Shown here in pieces: positions 33,494-41,674 of a DNA stretch of 64,000 nucleotides. Made by a program: the position numbers and the translations under genes. Under the pieces are notes generated by a model that saw only the letters and a program-made list of their open reading frames with translations, was not told where the DNA came from and did no database searches. Every line of letters starts with the position of its first letter. Within the stretch, counting starts at the first letter, position 1. Source of the DNA: Bacillota bacterium (GTDB lineage: Bacteria; Bacillota; Clostridia; Christensenellales; JAEXRW01); assembly GCA_023454175.1 (NCBI GenBank), contig JAEXRW010000010.1:1-64000 (forward strand), given 5' to 3'.

Positions 33494-34696
33494 TCAATCC
33501 TCATTATTTCTTGTTGGTTGCAGTCCGGGTAAAAAAGCGGCCAAGACCGCCACAGCGCAGGGGAAAAGCACGATCACGGCGATGCCGTACCAGAAACCGA
33601 GTGTATCTGCGAGCAGCCCGATGAGCGGGGGGAAAACCATGAGGCCGACGATACCGGAAAAGGTCAAAAGGGACGAGACCGAACCGGAGTATGCGGGCAG
33701 CATGTTATTGCCCACAGCGATGGACAGGGGCATGACGGCGCCCAGCGCAAACCCCGCCACCAGCAGCCCGAATACATACGCCATGGGGCTGTTCACGAAG
33801 ACCGCTACCGCCATGGCAGTTGCCCCCGCCATGCCACCTATTAGGAGCAGGTATTTGGCGGGGTATTTCAGGGACAGGAACGAGACGGTGATGCGTCCCG
33901 AGATGATACCCACCCACATGGAAATGACGGGGATGCTGGAAAAGACCACATCCTGGTGCAGTTCCCCCATGTAGGAGGGCATCCAGGTGGAGCAGGAAAG
34001 AGCAAAAGCCACATAGGAGAGCGCGAGGAAGCATAGCAGAACGATGTTTTTGTTTTTCAGAAGGTGGACAAGGTTCTTCAATCCCGTGACTTTCCCCTCG
34101 GGCTTTGCAAGGGGGATCTTCCTCTGCACGAGCGCATAGAATCCGAGAATGAGCACGCAAAAGCCACCCAGCGCCAGAAAGATCCAGGTCCAGTGAACGC
34201 CGGCATGGATGAATGCGGTGGAGACAAACGGGCCGAGGAGGGCGCCCATGCCGAAAGCCGCATGGAGCAGCATGAGGTAGAACGAACGCTTGCCAGGATG
34301 GATATCCGCGATATAGGCATTGAGTATGGCATCGAGCAGGCGGGTGCTGCCGCCGATGAGGAAAAAAAGGATGAGCAGCACGGCATAGGGCGGGGCCAAG
34401 GCGATGAGAAGGGCCGCCGCACAATAAACGATAAAGCACACCTTGATGAGGAGAGACCGGCGCACTTTATCGGCAAAGGCGATGCCAAGGAAAACGCTGA
34501 TCGCGCCGCCCAAACCCTGGAAAAGGGAGATCAGCCCGCTCTGCGAAAGGGATACCCCATAGTCATCCATGAAGACCTTGATGAGTGGGCCGATCATGGT
34601 GACGGAGAAAGCATAGGCAAACATGAGGATAAACAGGCTCAGGGTCAATACCATGAGCGCCATCCGCCGGACGGGAAGGAAAGCAGGATCATTCAT
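33494..34696 (-). CDS. MFS transporter
   Basis: 400 residues, about 12 helices. The helix 2-3 loop reads GIAFADKVRRSLLIKVCF, and the first half includes STRLLDAILNAYIADIHPGKRSF. The second half has SGRITVSFLSLKYPAKYLL. The substrate is unknown. The ribosome site is weak. It faces the Rph-like operon across a shared terminator and is divergent from the lipoprotein gene. This second MFS carrier near the Rph-like gene may or may not be functionally linked. Confidence 0.85.
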   Translation of the reverse strand: MNDPAFLPVRRMALMVLTLSLFILMFAYAFSVTMIGPLIKVFMDDYGVSLSQSGLISLFQGLGGAISVFLGIAFADKVRRSLLIKVCFIVYCAAALLIALAPPYAVLLILFFLIGGSTRLLDAILNAYIADIHPGKRSFYLMLLHAAFGMGALLGPFVSTAFIHAGVHWTWIFLALGGFCVLILGFYALVQRKIPLAKPEGKVTGLKNLVHLLKNKNIVLLCFLALSYVAFALSCSTWMPSYMGELHQDVVFSSIPVISMWVGIISGRITVSFLSLKYPAKYLLLIGGMAGATAMAVAVFVNSPMAYVFGLLVAGFALGAVMPLSIAVGNNMLPAYSGSVSSLLTFSGIVGLMVFPPLIGLLADTLGFWYGIAVIVLFPCAVAVLAAFLPGLQPTRNNED

Positions 34697-34815
34697 TTTT
34701 CATTACACCAACATATTCACAAGAAACAGACCTTCATCATGATAGCGCGCGGGGAGGAGGAAAGCAAACATATTCAGGCGGCAAGGCTGATAAACTTTAC
34801 ATGGAGGTGATGGCT

Positions 34816-35439
34816 TTGAGAAAAAACCCTGCCCTGCACCGTAAAATAGTTGCCGCCTGCATATCGATCCTGACAGTCTGTTTGACCTTCATTTCCTGCG
34901 GGGATTCCAACACGCAAAAGCCGCCGACGATGGCCGGTTACACCCTGAAGGGCAGCGCCATCCTCACCAAGGAGATACGGGATGAAAGCCGGGGCGTGAC
35001 GCAATACATGAACGTGGAGTGCAAGCTGGACGGCTGTTTCCTCAAGCCCGACAGTATCCGATGGACATCCACGGGTACGGTGGTCACCTGTACGCTGCAA
35101 TGCCCCGAAAGCTGGGGAAGCGAGGTGCTGACGGCGCTGATGATGGGGGTATCCATGGAGGGGCAGCTGCCAGGGGGCGGGGCGGCTACAGCAGTATCCA
35201 GCAGCAAGGAGATCGACTGGAAGAAAAAGCAGATCAAACTCCACACCACGTTTGATCTGCCAGGGGATGCACAGGGCAAAAGGCTGGTGTGCATCCTAGC
35301 GGTGGAGTATGCATCCGAGATCGACGGAAACCCCATGAAAGCGAACCAGCCGATGGAGGTGAGCATCGACGAAACGGCTACGGTGAAGCCGGTGAAGCAG
35401 TACCTCCAGAGCGGGACATTCGGCATCGAAATACCGTAG
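34816..35439 (+). CDS. Putative lipoprotein, 207 residues
   Basis: The TTG at 34816 lies eight bases after GGAGG and is the best-supported start; the in-frame ATG at 34801 precedes the site. It begins MRKNPALHRKIVAACISIL and runs into a hydrophobic stretch ending TFISC, an acceptable lipobox. The mature part is beta-rich with Cys pairs (ECKLDGC; CTLQC) and a conserved-looking SSSKEIDWKKKQI. No family is recognised. It is probably anchored to the outer face of the membrane. Confidence 0.7.
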   Translation: MRKNPALHRKIVAACISILTVCLTFISCGDSNTQKPPTMAGYTLKGSAILTKEIRDESRGVTQYMNVECKLDGCFLKPDSIRWTSTGTVVTCTLQCPESWGSEVLTALMMGVSMEGQLPGGGAATAVSSSKEIDWKKKQIKLHTTFDLPGDAQGKRLVCILAVEYASEIDGNPMKANQPMEVSIDETATVKPVKQYLQSGTFGIEIP

Positions 35440-35457
35440 AAGATATAAAACTGAGGA

Positions 35458-35769
35458 CTAGTCTTCTATTCTTTCAATCAAAAAGGAGACGGGGCGGGTG
35501 CCGTCGGTACAACAGGCGACCTGCATGCCGTTCCTGTTCCACCAGGGCGTGTAGGTGGCGCCTCCGAGGAGGGAGTGGACCATATAAAAGATGTCCTGCC
35601 AGGCAAAGGTGCAAAAGCCGGCGGGCATTTCGCAGCTTTTATCCACTGTGAATGAATCTCCAAGGCTGAAAATGGGGCAATCGCCAGCTTCCAGACCGTC
35701 AGTGAGGTAGGCCTTCACCAAATCCTCGAAAAAAGCTTTTTTGATGACCGTGATCCTCACTCTGGACAT
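35458..35769 (-). CDS. TIGR04076 family protein
   Basis: 103 residues. It matches the small-protein family TIGR04076, with EAGDCPIFSLGDSF, CEMPAGFCTFAWQDIF and CCTDGTRPVSFLIERI. The conserved cysteines suggest metal or redox binding; the role is unknown and the family is common in anaerobes. GGGGG precedes the ATG. It lies downstream of queT in the same orientation (39 bases) and may share its transcript. Confidence 0.85.
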   Translation of the reverse strand: MSRVRITVIKKAFFEDLVKAYLTDGLEAGDCPIFSLGDSFTVDKSCEMPAGFCTFAWQDIFYMVHSLLGGATYTPWWNRNGMQVACCTDGTRPVSFLIERIED

Positions 35770-35808
35770 GGTAAAACCCCCATATTTAAATCAAACCAGT
35801 TACACGTA

Positions 35809-36336
35809 CTATTGCCTATCCGCGTCTGCCCTGCTAGCGGGCCGTTTCGGCTCCTCGGGGAAGAGGCGGGCTTTCATCTTTTCGAGCAGGATCATGAGGG
35901 GCAGGCCCAGGCCGAAGCAGGCGAGCACCTCCCCGATGGCGACGTAACTCACATTCAGCCAAAAGGGCAGGCCGAGGACGATATTTAATTCAAATCCCAC
36001 AACGAAGGCATTAACCACCACCGGGTAAACAGGCGATATCCATTTGCCACGGCGCAGGAGACGCACCAGAATGGCGGCGATCAATGTCGCCAGCGTACCG
36101 AATACCCAATCCACCCAGCCCAGGGGGCTGAGCAGATTGGACAGGAAACAACCCAGAGCGAGGCCGGGAACGGCGGCAGGTGTGAAAAGCGGAAGGATCA
36201 TCATAGCTTCGGCAATACGGATCTGGATAGGGCCAAAGGCCAGATTGCCCGGCAGAAAAGACTGGATCAATGTGACCACGAAGTATACAGCGGCTATAAT
36301 GCCGCCCTGGACGATATATCTTACAGGACGCTTCAA
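35809..36336 (-). CDS. queT: QueT-like ECF transporter S component (queuosine precursor)
   Basis: 175 residues and about five to six helices. It matches QueT, the substrate-binding subunit for queuosine precursors of ECF-type importers: GPIQIRIAEAMMILPLFTP, GLALGCFLSNLLSP and DWVFGTLATLIAA are typical. The ECF energising module is not in this window. The start appears to be TTG at 36336. A seven-codon frame (ATG near 36357) ends with its stop overlapping this TTG, so coupling is possible. No preQ1 riboswitch motif is visible in the leader. Confidence 0.85.
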   Translation of the reverse strand: MKRPVRYIVQGGIIAAVYFVVTLIQSFLPGNLAFGPIQIRIAEAMMILPLFTPAAVPGLALGCFLSNLLSPLGWVDWVFGTLATLIAAILVRLLRRGKWISPVYPVVVNAFVVGFELNIVLGLPFWLNVSYVAIGEVLACFGLGLPLMILLEKMKARLFPEEPKRPASRADADRQ

Positions 36337-36411
36337 GAAGAAATCAAACCTTTCATAACGTATCTATAGCATTCCACAGTCCACAAACCAATAACCCGGA
36401 AGCATGGGGAA

Positions 36412-36440
36412 ATTATACCACAGGGGGCTAAGACCGACAA
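36412..36440 (-). promoter_or_regulatory. Promoter of queT
   Basis: On the minus strand, TTGTCG (36435-36440) and TATAAT (36412-36417) are 17 bases apart, giving a leader of about 70 bases before the queT start. Confidence 0.65.
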
Positions 36441-36486
36441 CAATTGAAAGATACCAGCCTGAGATAAAAACTGAGTAAAAATATAT

Positions 36487-36516
36487 TTGCATAATGCAAC
36501 TATTTCATAGTACAAT
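36487..36516 (+). promoter_or_regulatory. Promoter of the hgc operon with overlapping palindromic operator
   Basis: The -35 TTGCAT (36487-36492) and -10 TACAAT (36511-36516) are 18 bases apart. The -35 box is half of a perfect palindrome, TTGCATAATGCAA (36487-36499), the size and position expected for a MarR-type operator. The first gene of the operon is a MarR regulator, so autoregulation is likely. Confidence 0.7.
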
Positions 36517-36537
36517 GGTAGCAGGGGATGATACACG

Positions 36538-37005
36538 ATGGATGAAGGAGCCTCCGCAAGACTGCGGGAATCGATACGGCATCTGGAGCAGAAGATGGGC
36601 GTTCTGGAGGGGGACCGATTTGCGTGCTGCGGGATCGCGAGCCTGGCCCAGTGCCATGCGCTGGTGGAGATCGGCCGGTCTGGTAGATTATCGCTTGCGG
36701 AGCTGGCCGCGCTGCTGAACCTGGATACGAGTACGATGAGCCGCACGGTGGAAAAGCTGGTGAAAGGGAAACTGGCAAAGCGGGAACCGGATGAAAACGA
36801 CAGGCGGTACGTCCGCATCGGTCTTACCACCAGAGGCCGGGAGCTGTACAACATCATAGAGGATGAGATGAAAAAATACTATGACAAGGTGCTTTCAGAC
36901 ATCCCCGAAGGGAAAAGGGAACAGGTACTGGAGAGTCTGGAACTCCTTTTGGAAGCGGTGGGGATCAAGGACTGCTGCAGCGGATTACGGGGGAATAAAG
37001 GATAA
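36538..37005 (+). CDS. Cysteine-rich MarR-family regulator of the hgc operon
   Basis: 155 residues. The winged-helix region is LSLAELAALLNLDTSTMSRTVEKLVKGKLAKREPDENDRRY (split: recognition helix about 64-78; wing with Asp-Arg about 85-93), diagnostic of MarR. Cysteines sit at 30, 31 and 39 in the N-terminal dimer region and at 146, 147 near the C-terminus. Such pairs could bind a soft metal or metalloid such as Hg(II) or As(III), or sense redox state; this is inference. It is the first gene of the operon, 32 bases before hgcA, and its promoter holds a palindrome. Confidence 0.88.
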   Translation: MDEGASARLRESIRHLEQKMGVLEGDRFACCGIASLAQCHALVEIGRSGRLSLAELAALLNLDTSTMSRTVEKLVKGKLAKREPDENDRRYVRIGLTTRGRELYNIIEDEMKKYYDKVLSDIPEGKREQVLESLELLLEAVGIKDCCSGLRGNKG

Positions 37006-37037
37006 CAATCAAGTCTGTTTTCAGGAGGTTTCGATTT

Positions 37038-38192
37038 ATGGGAAAGGAAAGTGCATGCTGCGGAGGACCGGCTACGGAGACCAAGCAGCAGTGCTGCTCA
37101 CAGTCATATACAGAAGAAAGACCTGCATGCGGGTGCGGTGCGGAGCAGGTCAGCAGCTGCGGGGCGGAAAGCTGGGTAACCGGCTACATCGAGACGCCGG
37201 CGGGGCATATCCCCCAGGTATCCACAAAGCTGCGGTGGGCGGATACACTGGGTGCCTGGAAGGCGCGGTGGTCGGCTTTCCGCATGGATTACACCGTCGA
37301 TCCGGGTCTTTACTGCGTGGGGACGCCGGACGGGGATTCTCCTGTGCTCGTGACGGCCAATTACAAGATGACGTTCGACCGCCTGCGCGAACAACTGGGC
37401 GGGTTGGACACATGGATCCTGGTACTGGATACCAAGGGGGTCAACGTATGGTGCGCGGCGGGGAAAGGAACATTCGGCACGATGGAACTGGTCCATAGAA
37501 TAGAGGAGACAGACCTTGGGAGCATCGTATCCCACCGCACCCTCATCGTGCCGCAATTAGGGGCCACGGGGGTGAGCGCGCATTTGGTGAAGAAGGAGTC
37601 CGGGTTCAAAGTGGTATACGGGCCGGTGCGCGCACGCGACATCAAAGCATTTTTGGACAATGGCATGCAGGCGACGGAACAGATGCGGCAGGTGCTCTTC
37701 ACCGCCAAAGACAGGCTGGTACTGACGCCCATCGAACTGGTGGCAGCCATCAAGCCTGCCCTGATCGCATTCGGTGTGCTGTTCATCCTGGATGTCATTG
37801 GGTTCGGCCATTACGGCCTGGTCGACTTGTACGCATTCCTGGGTACGATCTTTATCGCATGCGTACTGACGCCGCTGCTGTTGCCATGGATCCCGGGGCG
37901 GGCATTTGCCTTCAAAGGGTTCCTGCTGGGCCTGTTGTGGGCGGTGGGCGTGAGTTTCATCAACGGCCTGCCCGGCGTGCCGAGCTATGGCTGGATCAAG
38001 GCGGCGGCATATGTACTGGTTCTGCCCTCGCTTTCAGCGTTCATCGTAATGAACTTCACGGGCAGCAGCACATATACCAGTCCATCGGGCGTGAACAAGG
38101 AAATGAAGTATGCGGTACCGGCAATGGCCATCTCCGCCGGGCTGGGCGTCCTGGCCCTGCTGGCCAACGACATCGTGATACTGGCGTCCTGA
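37038..38192 (+). CDS. hgcA: Mercury methylation corrinoid protein HgcA
   Basis: 384 residues. The diagnostic cap-helix motif NVWCAAGK is at 136-143; Cys139 is the residue expected to ligate the cobalt of the corrinoid that transfers a methyl group to Hg(II). The corrinoid-binding domain (about 95-235) is followed by about five membrane helices (about 236-384), as in known HgcA. The N-terminus is unusual: about 45 residues carry Cys at 7, 8, 19, 20, 31, 33 and 41. AGGAGG precedes the ATG. hgcB follows after 12 bases. Together the pair makes methylmercury in characterised anaerobes. Confidence 0.96.
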   Translation: MGKESACCGGPATETKQQCCSQSYTEERPACGCGAEQVSSCGAESWVTGYIETPAGHIPQVSTKLRWADTLGAWKARWSAFRMDYTVDPGLYCVGTPDGDSPVLVTANYKMTFDRLREQLGGLDTWILVLDTKGVNVWCAAGKGTFGTMELVHRIEETDLGSIVSHRTLIVPQLGATGVSAHLVKKESGFKVVYGPVRARDIKAFLDNGMQATEQMRQVLFTAKDRLVLTPIELVAAIKPALIAFGVLFILDVIGFGHYGLVDLYAFLGTIFIACVLTPLLLPWIPGRAFAFKGFLLGLLWAVGVSFINGLPGVPSYGWIKAAAYVLVLPSLSAFIVMNFTGSSTYTSPSGVNKEMKYAVPAMAISAGLGVLALLANDIVILAS

Positions 38193-38204
38193 GGAGGCAT
38201 GAAT

Positions 38205-38513
38205 ATGACACATCAATACCTGAAAAATGTTACTACGTTAAAACTTGATCCCGATAAATGCACCGGGTGCGGCATGTGCGTGGACGTATGCCCGCACCGT
38301 GTACTGCAATTGGACAATGGTAAAGCGCACATCGCCACAAAAGACAGGTGCATGGAATGCGGCGCGTGCATGCAGAATTGTCCGTTCCAGGCTATCGAAG
38401 TCCATGCAGGCGTGGGATGCGCGGCGGCTATCCTGGCCAGCTTTTTCACCGGGAAGGAACCCACGTGCGGGTGTGGGGATGAAGAATCCACAGACGGAGC
38501 TTGCTGTGGATAA
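38205..38513 (+). CDS. hgcB: Mercury methylation ferredoxin HgcB
   Basis: 102 residues. There are two [4Fe-4S] motifs: Cys19, 22, 25, 29 (CTGCGMCVDVCP) and Cys49, 52, 55, 59 (CMECGACMQNCP). The block EVHAGVGCAAAI contains the extra conserved Cys72. The C-terminus ends with the vicinal pair Cys100-Cys101, typical of HgcB and thought to handle Hg(II), plus Cys88 and Cys90. HgcB reduces the HgcA corrinoid. The ATG at 38205 is preferred: GGAGG is seven bases upstream, while the ATG at 38199 is only one base from it. Confidence 0.96.
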   Translation: MTHQYLKNVTTLKLDPDKCTGCGMCVDVCPHRVLQLDNGKAHIATKDRCMECGACMQNCPFQAIEVHAGVGCAAAILASFFTGKEPTCGCGDEESTDGACCG

Positions 38514-38531
38514 AATCAAGGGGGATCGCAC

Positions 38532-38909
38532 ATGACTTCATTCATCCTGTACATTCTTGGAGCGGCTATCATCATCCTGTGGGGGATCGCACATATCATC
38601 CCAACGGCCAAGGTGGCGGCGGGATTCGGGGAGATATCGGACGACAACAGGCGTATCATCACGATGGAATGGCTGGCGGAAGGACTCATATTGATCTTCT
38701 TCGGCTTGCTGGTTCTCATCCTGACGGTATTCGGGTATACTTCTGATCAGGCCGGCATCATCACAATCCGTTGTGCCGCCGGTATGTTGCTGGTCATGGC
38801 GGTGCTGACGGCTTTGACGGGGGCAAAAACGAAAGTGATCCCTATACGGATCTGCCCGGCAGTCAAAACCATAGGTGCGGCGCTTTGGCTCATCGGGAGC
38901 TTTGTATAA
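38532..38909 (+). CDS. Small four-helix membrane protein in the hgc operon
   Basis: 125 residues with about four hydrophobic helices (about 4-24, 47-68, 76-96, 104-124). A polar loop of KVAAGFGEISDDNRRIITMEW type lies between the first two, with a single Cys in helix 3 (IRCAAG) and one in RICPAVK. GGGGG lies seven bases before the ATG. It starts 18 bases after hgcB with no terminator between, so it is co-transcribed. I do not recognise a family with a known role. A link to mercury or methyl-group handling is only contextual. Confidence 0.8.
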   Translation: MTSFILYILGAAIIILWGIAHIIPTAKVAAGFGEISDDNRRIITMEWLAEGLILIFFGLLVLILTVFGYTSDQAGIITIRCAAGMLLVMAVLTALTGAKTKVIPIRICPAVKTIGAALWLIGSFV

Positions 38910-38932
38910 CGGTCTTCGAAAGGATTGATTAA

Positions 38933-39508
38933 ATGAATACAATGGAAGCCATATACGGCAGGCGGAGCATACGGAAATTCAATTCCAGGGAAGTACCCAA
39001 AGCGTTGACCGAAAAAATACTGGATGCGGCTACGAAGGCGCCTTCAGCCATGAACCGGCAGCCCTGGCGTTACGTAGTGCTGGAAGGGCAGAAGAAGGAA
39101 GAAGTCCTGGCCATCCTGGAGAAGCGTGTGGCGAGGCTGGCAAAGCTCCAAAAAGATATCGGCAGCGCACACATCACCATCGCGCACATGCGGCAGGCGC
39201 CTGTGCTCATCCTGGTATTCAACGGGAAAAGCCGGGCGGGGGGGATGATACGGCTTTTTTCTACTGCCCTGCATGTATTTGATGTGCAGTCCATGGGCGC
39301 GTCCATCCAGAACCTGTGCCTGGCAGCGCATGAACTGGGGCTGGGCACGCTGTGGATCGGCCACGTCTTCTGGGCCGGTAAAAGCATCTGCAAATACGTT
39401 GGCAAAAACGAGGAACTGATCGCCGCCGTATCCGTGGGCTGGCCAGATGAAAGCCCGGGGCCGAGACCGCGCAAAGATTTGCAGGAAGTTACAACATGGA
39501 TGGATTAA
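38933..39508 (+). CDS. Nitroreductase-family flavoprotein
   Basis: 191 residues. The opening MEAIYGRRSIRKFNSREVP holds the FMN-binding RRSxRxF motif. APSAMNRQPWRYVV and IQNLCLAAHELGLGTLWIG are the usual second and third family blocks. The family uses FMN and NAD(P)H to reduce nitro groups, quinones or other electron-poor compounds. It lies 23 bases after the small membrane protein and ends at the operon terminator, so it is the last gene of the hgc transcript. A mercury-related role is not established. Confidence 0.9.
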   Translation: MNTMEAIYGRRSIRKFNSREVPKALTEKILDAATKAPSAMNRQPWRYVVLEGQKKEEVLAILEKRVARLAKLQKDIGSAHITIAHMRQAPVLILVFNGKSRAGGMIRLFSTALHVFDVQSMGASIQNLCLAAHELGLGTLWIGHVFWAGKSICKYVGKNEELIAAVSVGWPDESPGPRPRKDLQEVTTWMD

Positions 39509-39527
39509 ACAGCGATATAAGTGAAAG

Positions 39528-39556
39528 AGCGGGAGGAGAAATCCACCCGCTTTTGT
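39528..39556 (+). terminator. Terminator of the hgc operon
   Basis: AGCGGG pairs with CCCGCT, followed by TTTGTT, between the nitroreductase and the convergent serine hydrolase. Confidence 0.65.
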
Positions 39557-39583
39557 TATCCTTATCCCCGTGCCCTGTGATGA

Positions 39584-40789
39584 TTACCTGCCGCCTTCAT
39601 AGGCCGCTATCTGCTTGAGCACATCGGGCCACCAGTCCACATTGCCTCCGCTTTTCCCGGTGCGGACGATGACGGTATCGTTTTCGGGGGACACATAGAT
39701 ATACTGGCCGTACTTGCCCGCCGAGAAGAAATCGTGCCCGCCTTTGCCGTTGGCCGTACTGTACCACATATACTGGTAACCAACGTCCTTGCCCTTGAGG
39801 AACTCACTATCGATATCATCCGGCGACAGTGAGTGGGGTGCGATGAGGGAACGGTCCAGCCAGGCCTTGCTCACTACACGCTGGCCGTTCCAGAAGCCGC
39901 CATGCAGAAGCATGCTGCCGATCTTGGCATAGTCTACGGATTTGAAATTCAGCCCGCTCTCCATCTTTTCAAATCGCGTGGCGGGGCTGTCCAGACTCCA
40001 GGATGCGTCGCTTTCCGCTCCGATCTTTTCCCATATCTTATTTTGAAAATAGTCAGACACGCTCATTTTCGTCGACCGCTCCAGGATGATGCCCAACAGA
40101 AGCGGATGATAATTATTGTAATGGAACTGCCCGCCGTACTTTTCGTCGATGCGCATGTCATGAAGGGCCAGCTCGCGCAGGTCGGGAATGTAATAGGTCT
40201 TGGCGTCATCCGAAAACCAGGCCAGGCCTTCTTCATAACGGATGTTGGAGCGCATCATGAGGAGCTGCTGTATCGTGATCTTCCCAAATTCGGTATCCCT
40301 GAATTCGGATATGAAATCCGAGAGGGGCTGCGTCTCACTCCGGATGAAGCCATCATCTATTGCCATGCCGATCAGGAGGGAGTCCAGCGATTTCACCGAG
40401 GAAAAGGACGTCTCTATGGAGTCCCTGTCGTAGCCATTGAAATACCTTTCATAAACCAATTTGTCTTTATGGATTACAATGAGGGAGGTCGTGCCGTTGC
40501 CTGCGGCCACATCCTCCAGCGTGCCTTCACGTACTTTGCCCTTGGCAGCGTATGTGACCCCAACGGCACCGAGTGAACCGTCGGGTGCATACTCGTATCT
40601 GTAGGGAACAGAACTTTTCGTGATGGGTTTGGAAGGGAAAAGCTGATAATCGGTGATTTTAGACTCCCCGTTGCCGAGAACACGGATCATATATTCGGGG
40701 GAGAAGAAAACGGCGGAAACGATCAAAACCGCGACGGCCAAGCCGGCCAGACAGCCAAGGATAATAAAGATGGCCTTCAAAGCTTTCAT
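39584..40789 (-). CDS. Membrane-anchored serine hydrolase (class C beta-lactamase-like)
   Basis: 401 residues. A single N-terminal helix (about 5-28) anchors or exports it. The serine-lysine motif SSVK (in TSFSSVKSLDS) matches SxxK. YNN in FHYNNYHPLLLG matches YxN, and GGHDFFSAGKYG supplies the HxG-like third motif. This family includes esterases, D-aminopeptidases and penicillin-binding-like proteins; a resistance role should not be assumed. AAGGAG precedes the ATG. Confidence 0.88.
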   Translation of the reverse strand: MKALKAIFIILGCLAGLAVAVLIVSAVFFSPEYMIRVLGNGESKITDYQLFPSKPITKSSVPYRYEYAPDGSLGAVGVTYAAKGKVREGTLEDVAAGNGTTSLIVIHKDKLVYERYFNGYDRDSIETSFSSVKSLDSLLIGMAIDDGFIRSETQPLSDFISEFRDTEFGKITIQQLLMMRSNIRYEEGLAWFSDDAKTYYIPDLRELALHDMRIDEKYGGQFHYNNYHPLLLGIILERSTKMSVSDYFQNKIWEKIGAESDASWSLDSPATRFEKMESGLNFKSVDYAKIGSMLLHGGFWNGQRVVSKAWLDRSLIAPHSLSPDDIDSEFLKGKDVGYQYMWYSTANGKGGHDFFSAGKYGQYIYVSPENDTVIVRTGKSGGNVDWWPDVLKQIAAYEGGR

Positions 40790-40891
40790 GCGGTGTACTC
40801 CTTCAGCTCAAATCACAAAGAGGAGCGTTATAACCGTAAAACAATAGCATTGTATCATTGAAACAGCATTCAAGCAAGGTAAAAACTGGAA

Positions 40892-41674
40892 TCACAAGGT
40901 ATCCCTCACCACATCCCCAACTCCCTCGAGCACGTAGCGCGGCTGATAAGGGAAACGGGGGAGTTCCTCCCGGCTGGTGACCCCGCTGAGCACGAGAACG
41001 GTATCGATGCCGGATTCGATGCCGGATACGATATCGGTATCCATCCTGTCACCGATGATGACGGTCTCATCCCGGGTGCAGCCCAGTTCCTTCAGGGCAT
41101 GGCGCATGATCAAGGGATTAGGCTTGCCGATGTAGTAAGCCTGCCTGCCCGACGCCAGTTCGATTGGGGCGATGAGGGCACGGGTGGCAGGAACAATGCC
41201 CTTTTCCGTGGGGCCCGTCATATCCGGATTGGTACCGATGAGTTTGGCGCCCCGCATCACGAGGCGGGTGGCATGCTCGATCTTTTCAAAATTATAGCTG
41301 CGCGTTTCGCCCACCACCACATAATCGGGATTGATCTCGTTCATGGAGAAACCCGCGTCATACAGGGCGTTGGTGAGGCCGGCATCCCCGATCACATAAG
41401 CGCTTCCGCCGGGGGTCTGCGCAGCCAGGAAATCGGCCGTGGCCAGGGCGCTGGTATAGAAATGGTTCTCAGCCACATCGATCCCCAGGCGCTCGAGTTT
41501 CTGGGCCAGCTCCCTTGGGGAACGCTCGCTGCTATTGGTGAGGAAGATGAAACGCTTCTCCTGTGCCTTCAGCCAGCCCACGAACTCCACCGTGCCGGGG
41601 AGCAGACGGTTTCCGTGGTAGATGACGCCGTCCATATCACAGATGAAGCCCTTTTTTGCATGCAGCTCGTTCAT
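40892..41674 (-). CDS. HAD-IIA family phosphatase (NagD-like)
   Basis: 260 residues. HAD motif I is FICDMDGVIY (nucleophile Asp and DxDG), motif II FLTNSS, motif III Lys in YYIGKPNPLIM, and motif IV VIIGDRMDTDI. The IIA cap lies between motifs II and III. NagD-type enzymes dephosphorylate sugar phosphates or nucleotides. The ATG at 41674 has GGAGGG five bases upstream; a GTG at 41680 overlaps the site. Confidence 0.92.
   Translation of the reverse strand: MNELHAKKGFICDMDGVIYHGNRLLPGTVEFVGWLKAQEKRFIFLTNSSERSPRELAQKLERLGIDVAENHFYTSALATADFLAAQTPGGSAYVIGDAGLTNALYDAGFSMNEINPDYVVVGETRSYNFEKIEHATRLVMRGAKLIGTNPDMTGPTEKGIVPATRALIAPIELASGRQAYYIGKPNPLIMRHALKELGCTRDETVIIGDRMDTDIVSGIESGIDTVLVLSGVTSREELPRFPYQPRYVLEGVGDVVRDTL

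Noticed and set aside
31549..33504. A 651-codon open frame on the minus strand
   Set aside because: It is a shadow of the Rph-like gene on the other strand: protein text is low-quality and His/Arg-rich, with no family resemblance, while the plus strand has full catalytic motifs.
36337..36412. preQ1 riboswitch upstream of queT
   Set aside because: Expected from family knowledge, but neither the class I nor class II core sequences can be seen in the leader.
39584..40789. Beta-lactamase resistance gene
   Set aside because: SxxK and YxN motifs are shared with many esterases and peptidases; nothing points to drug hydrolysis.
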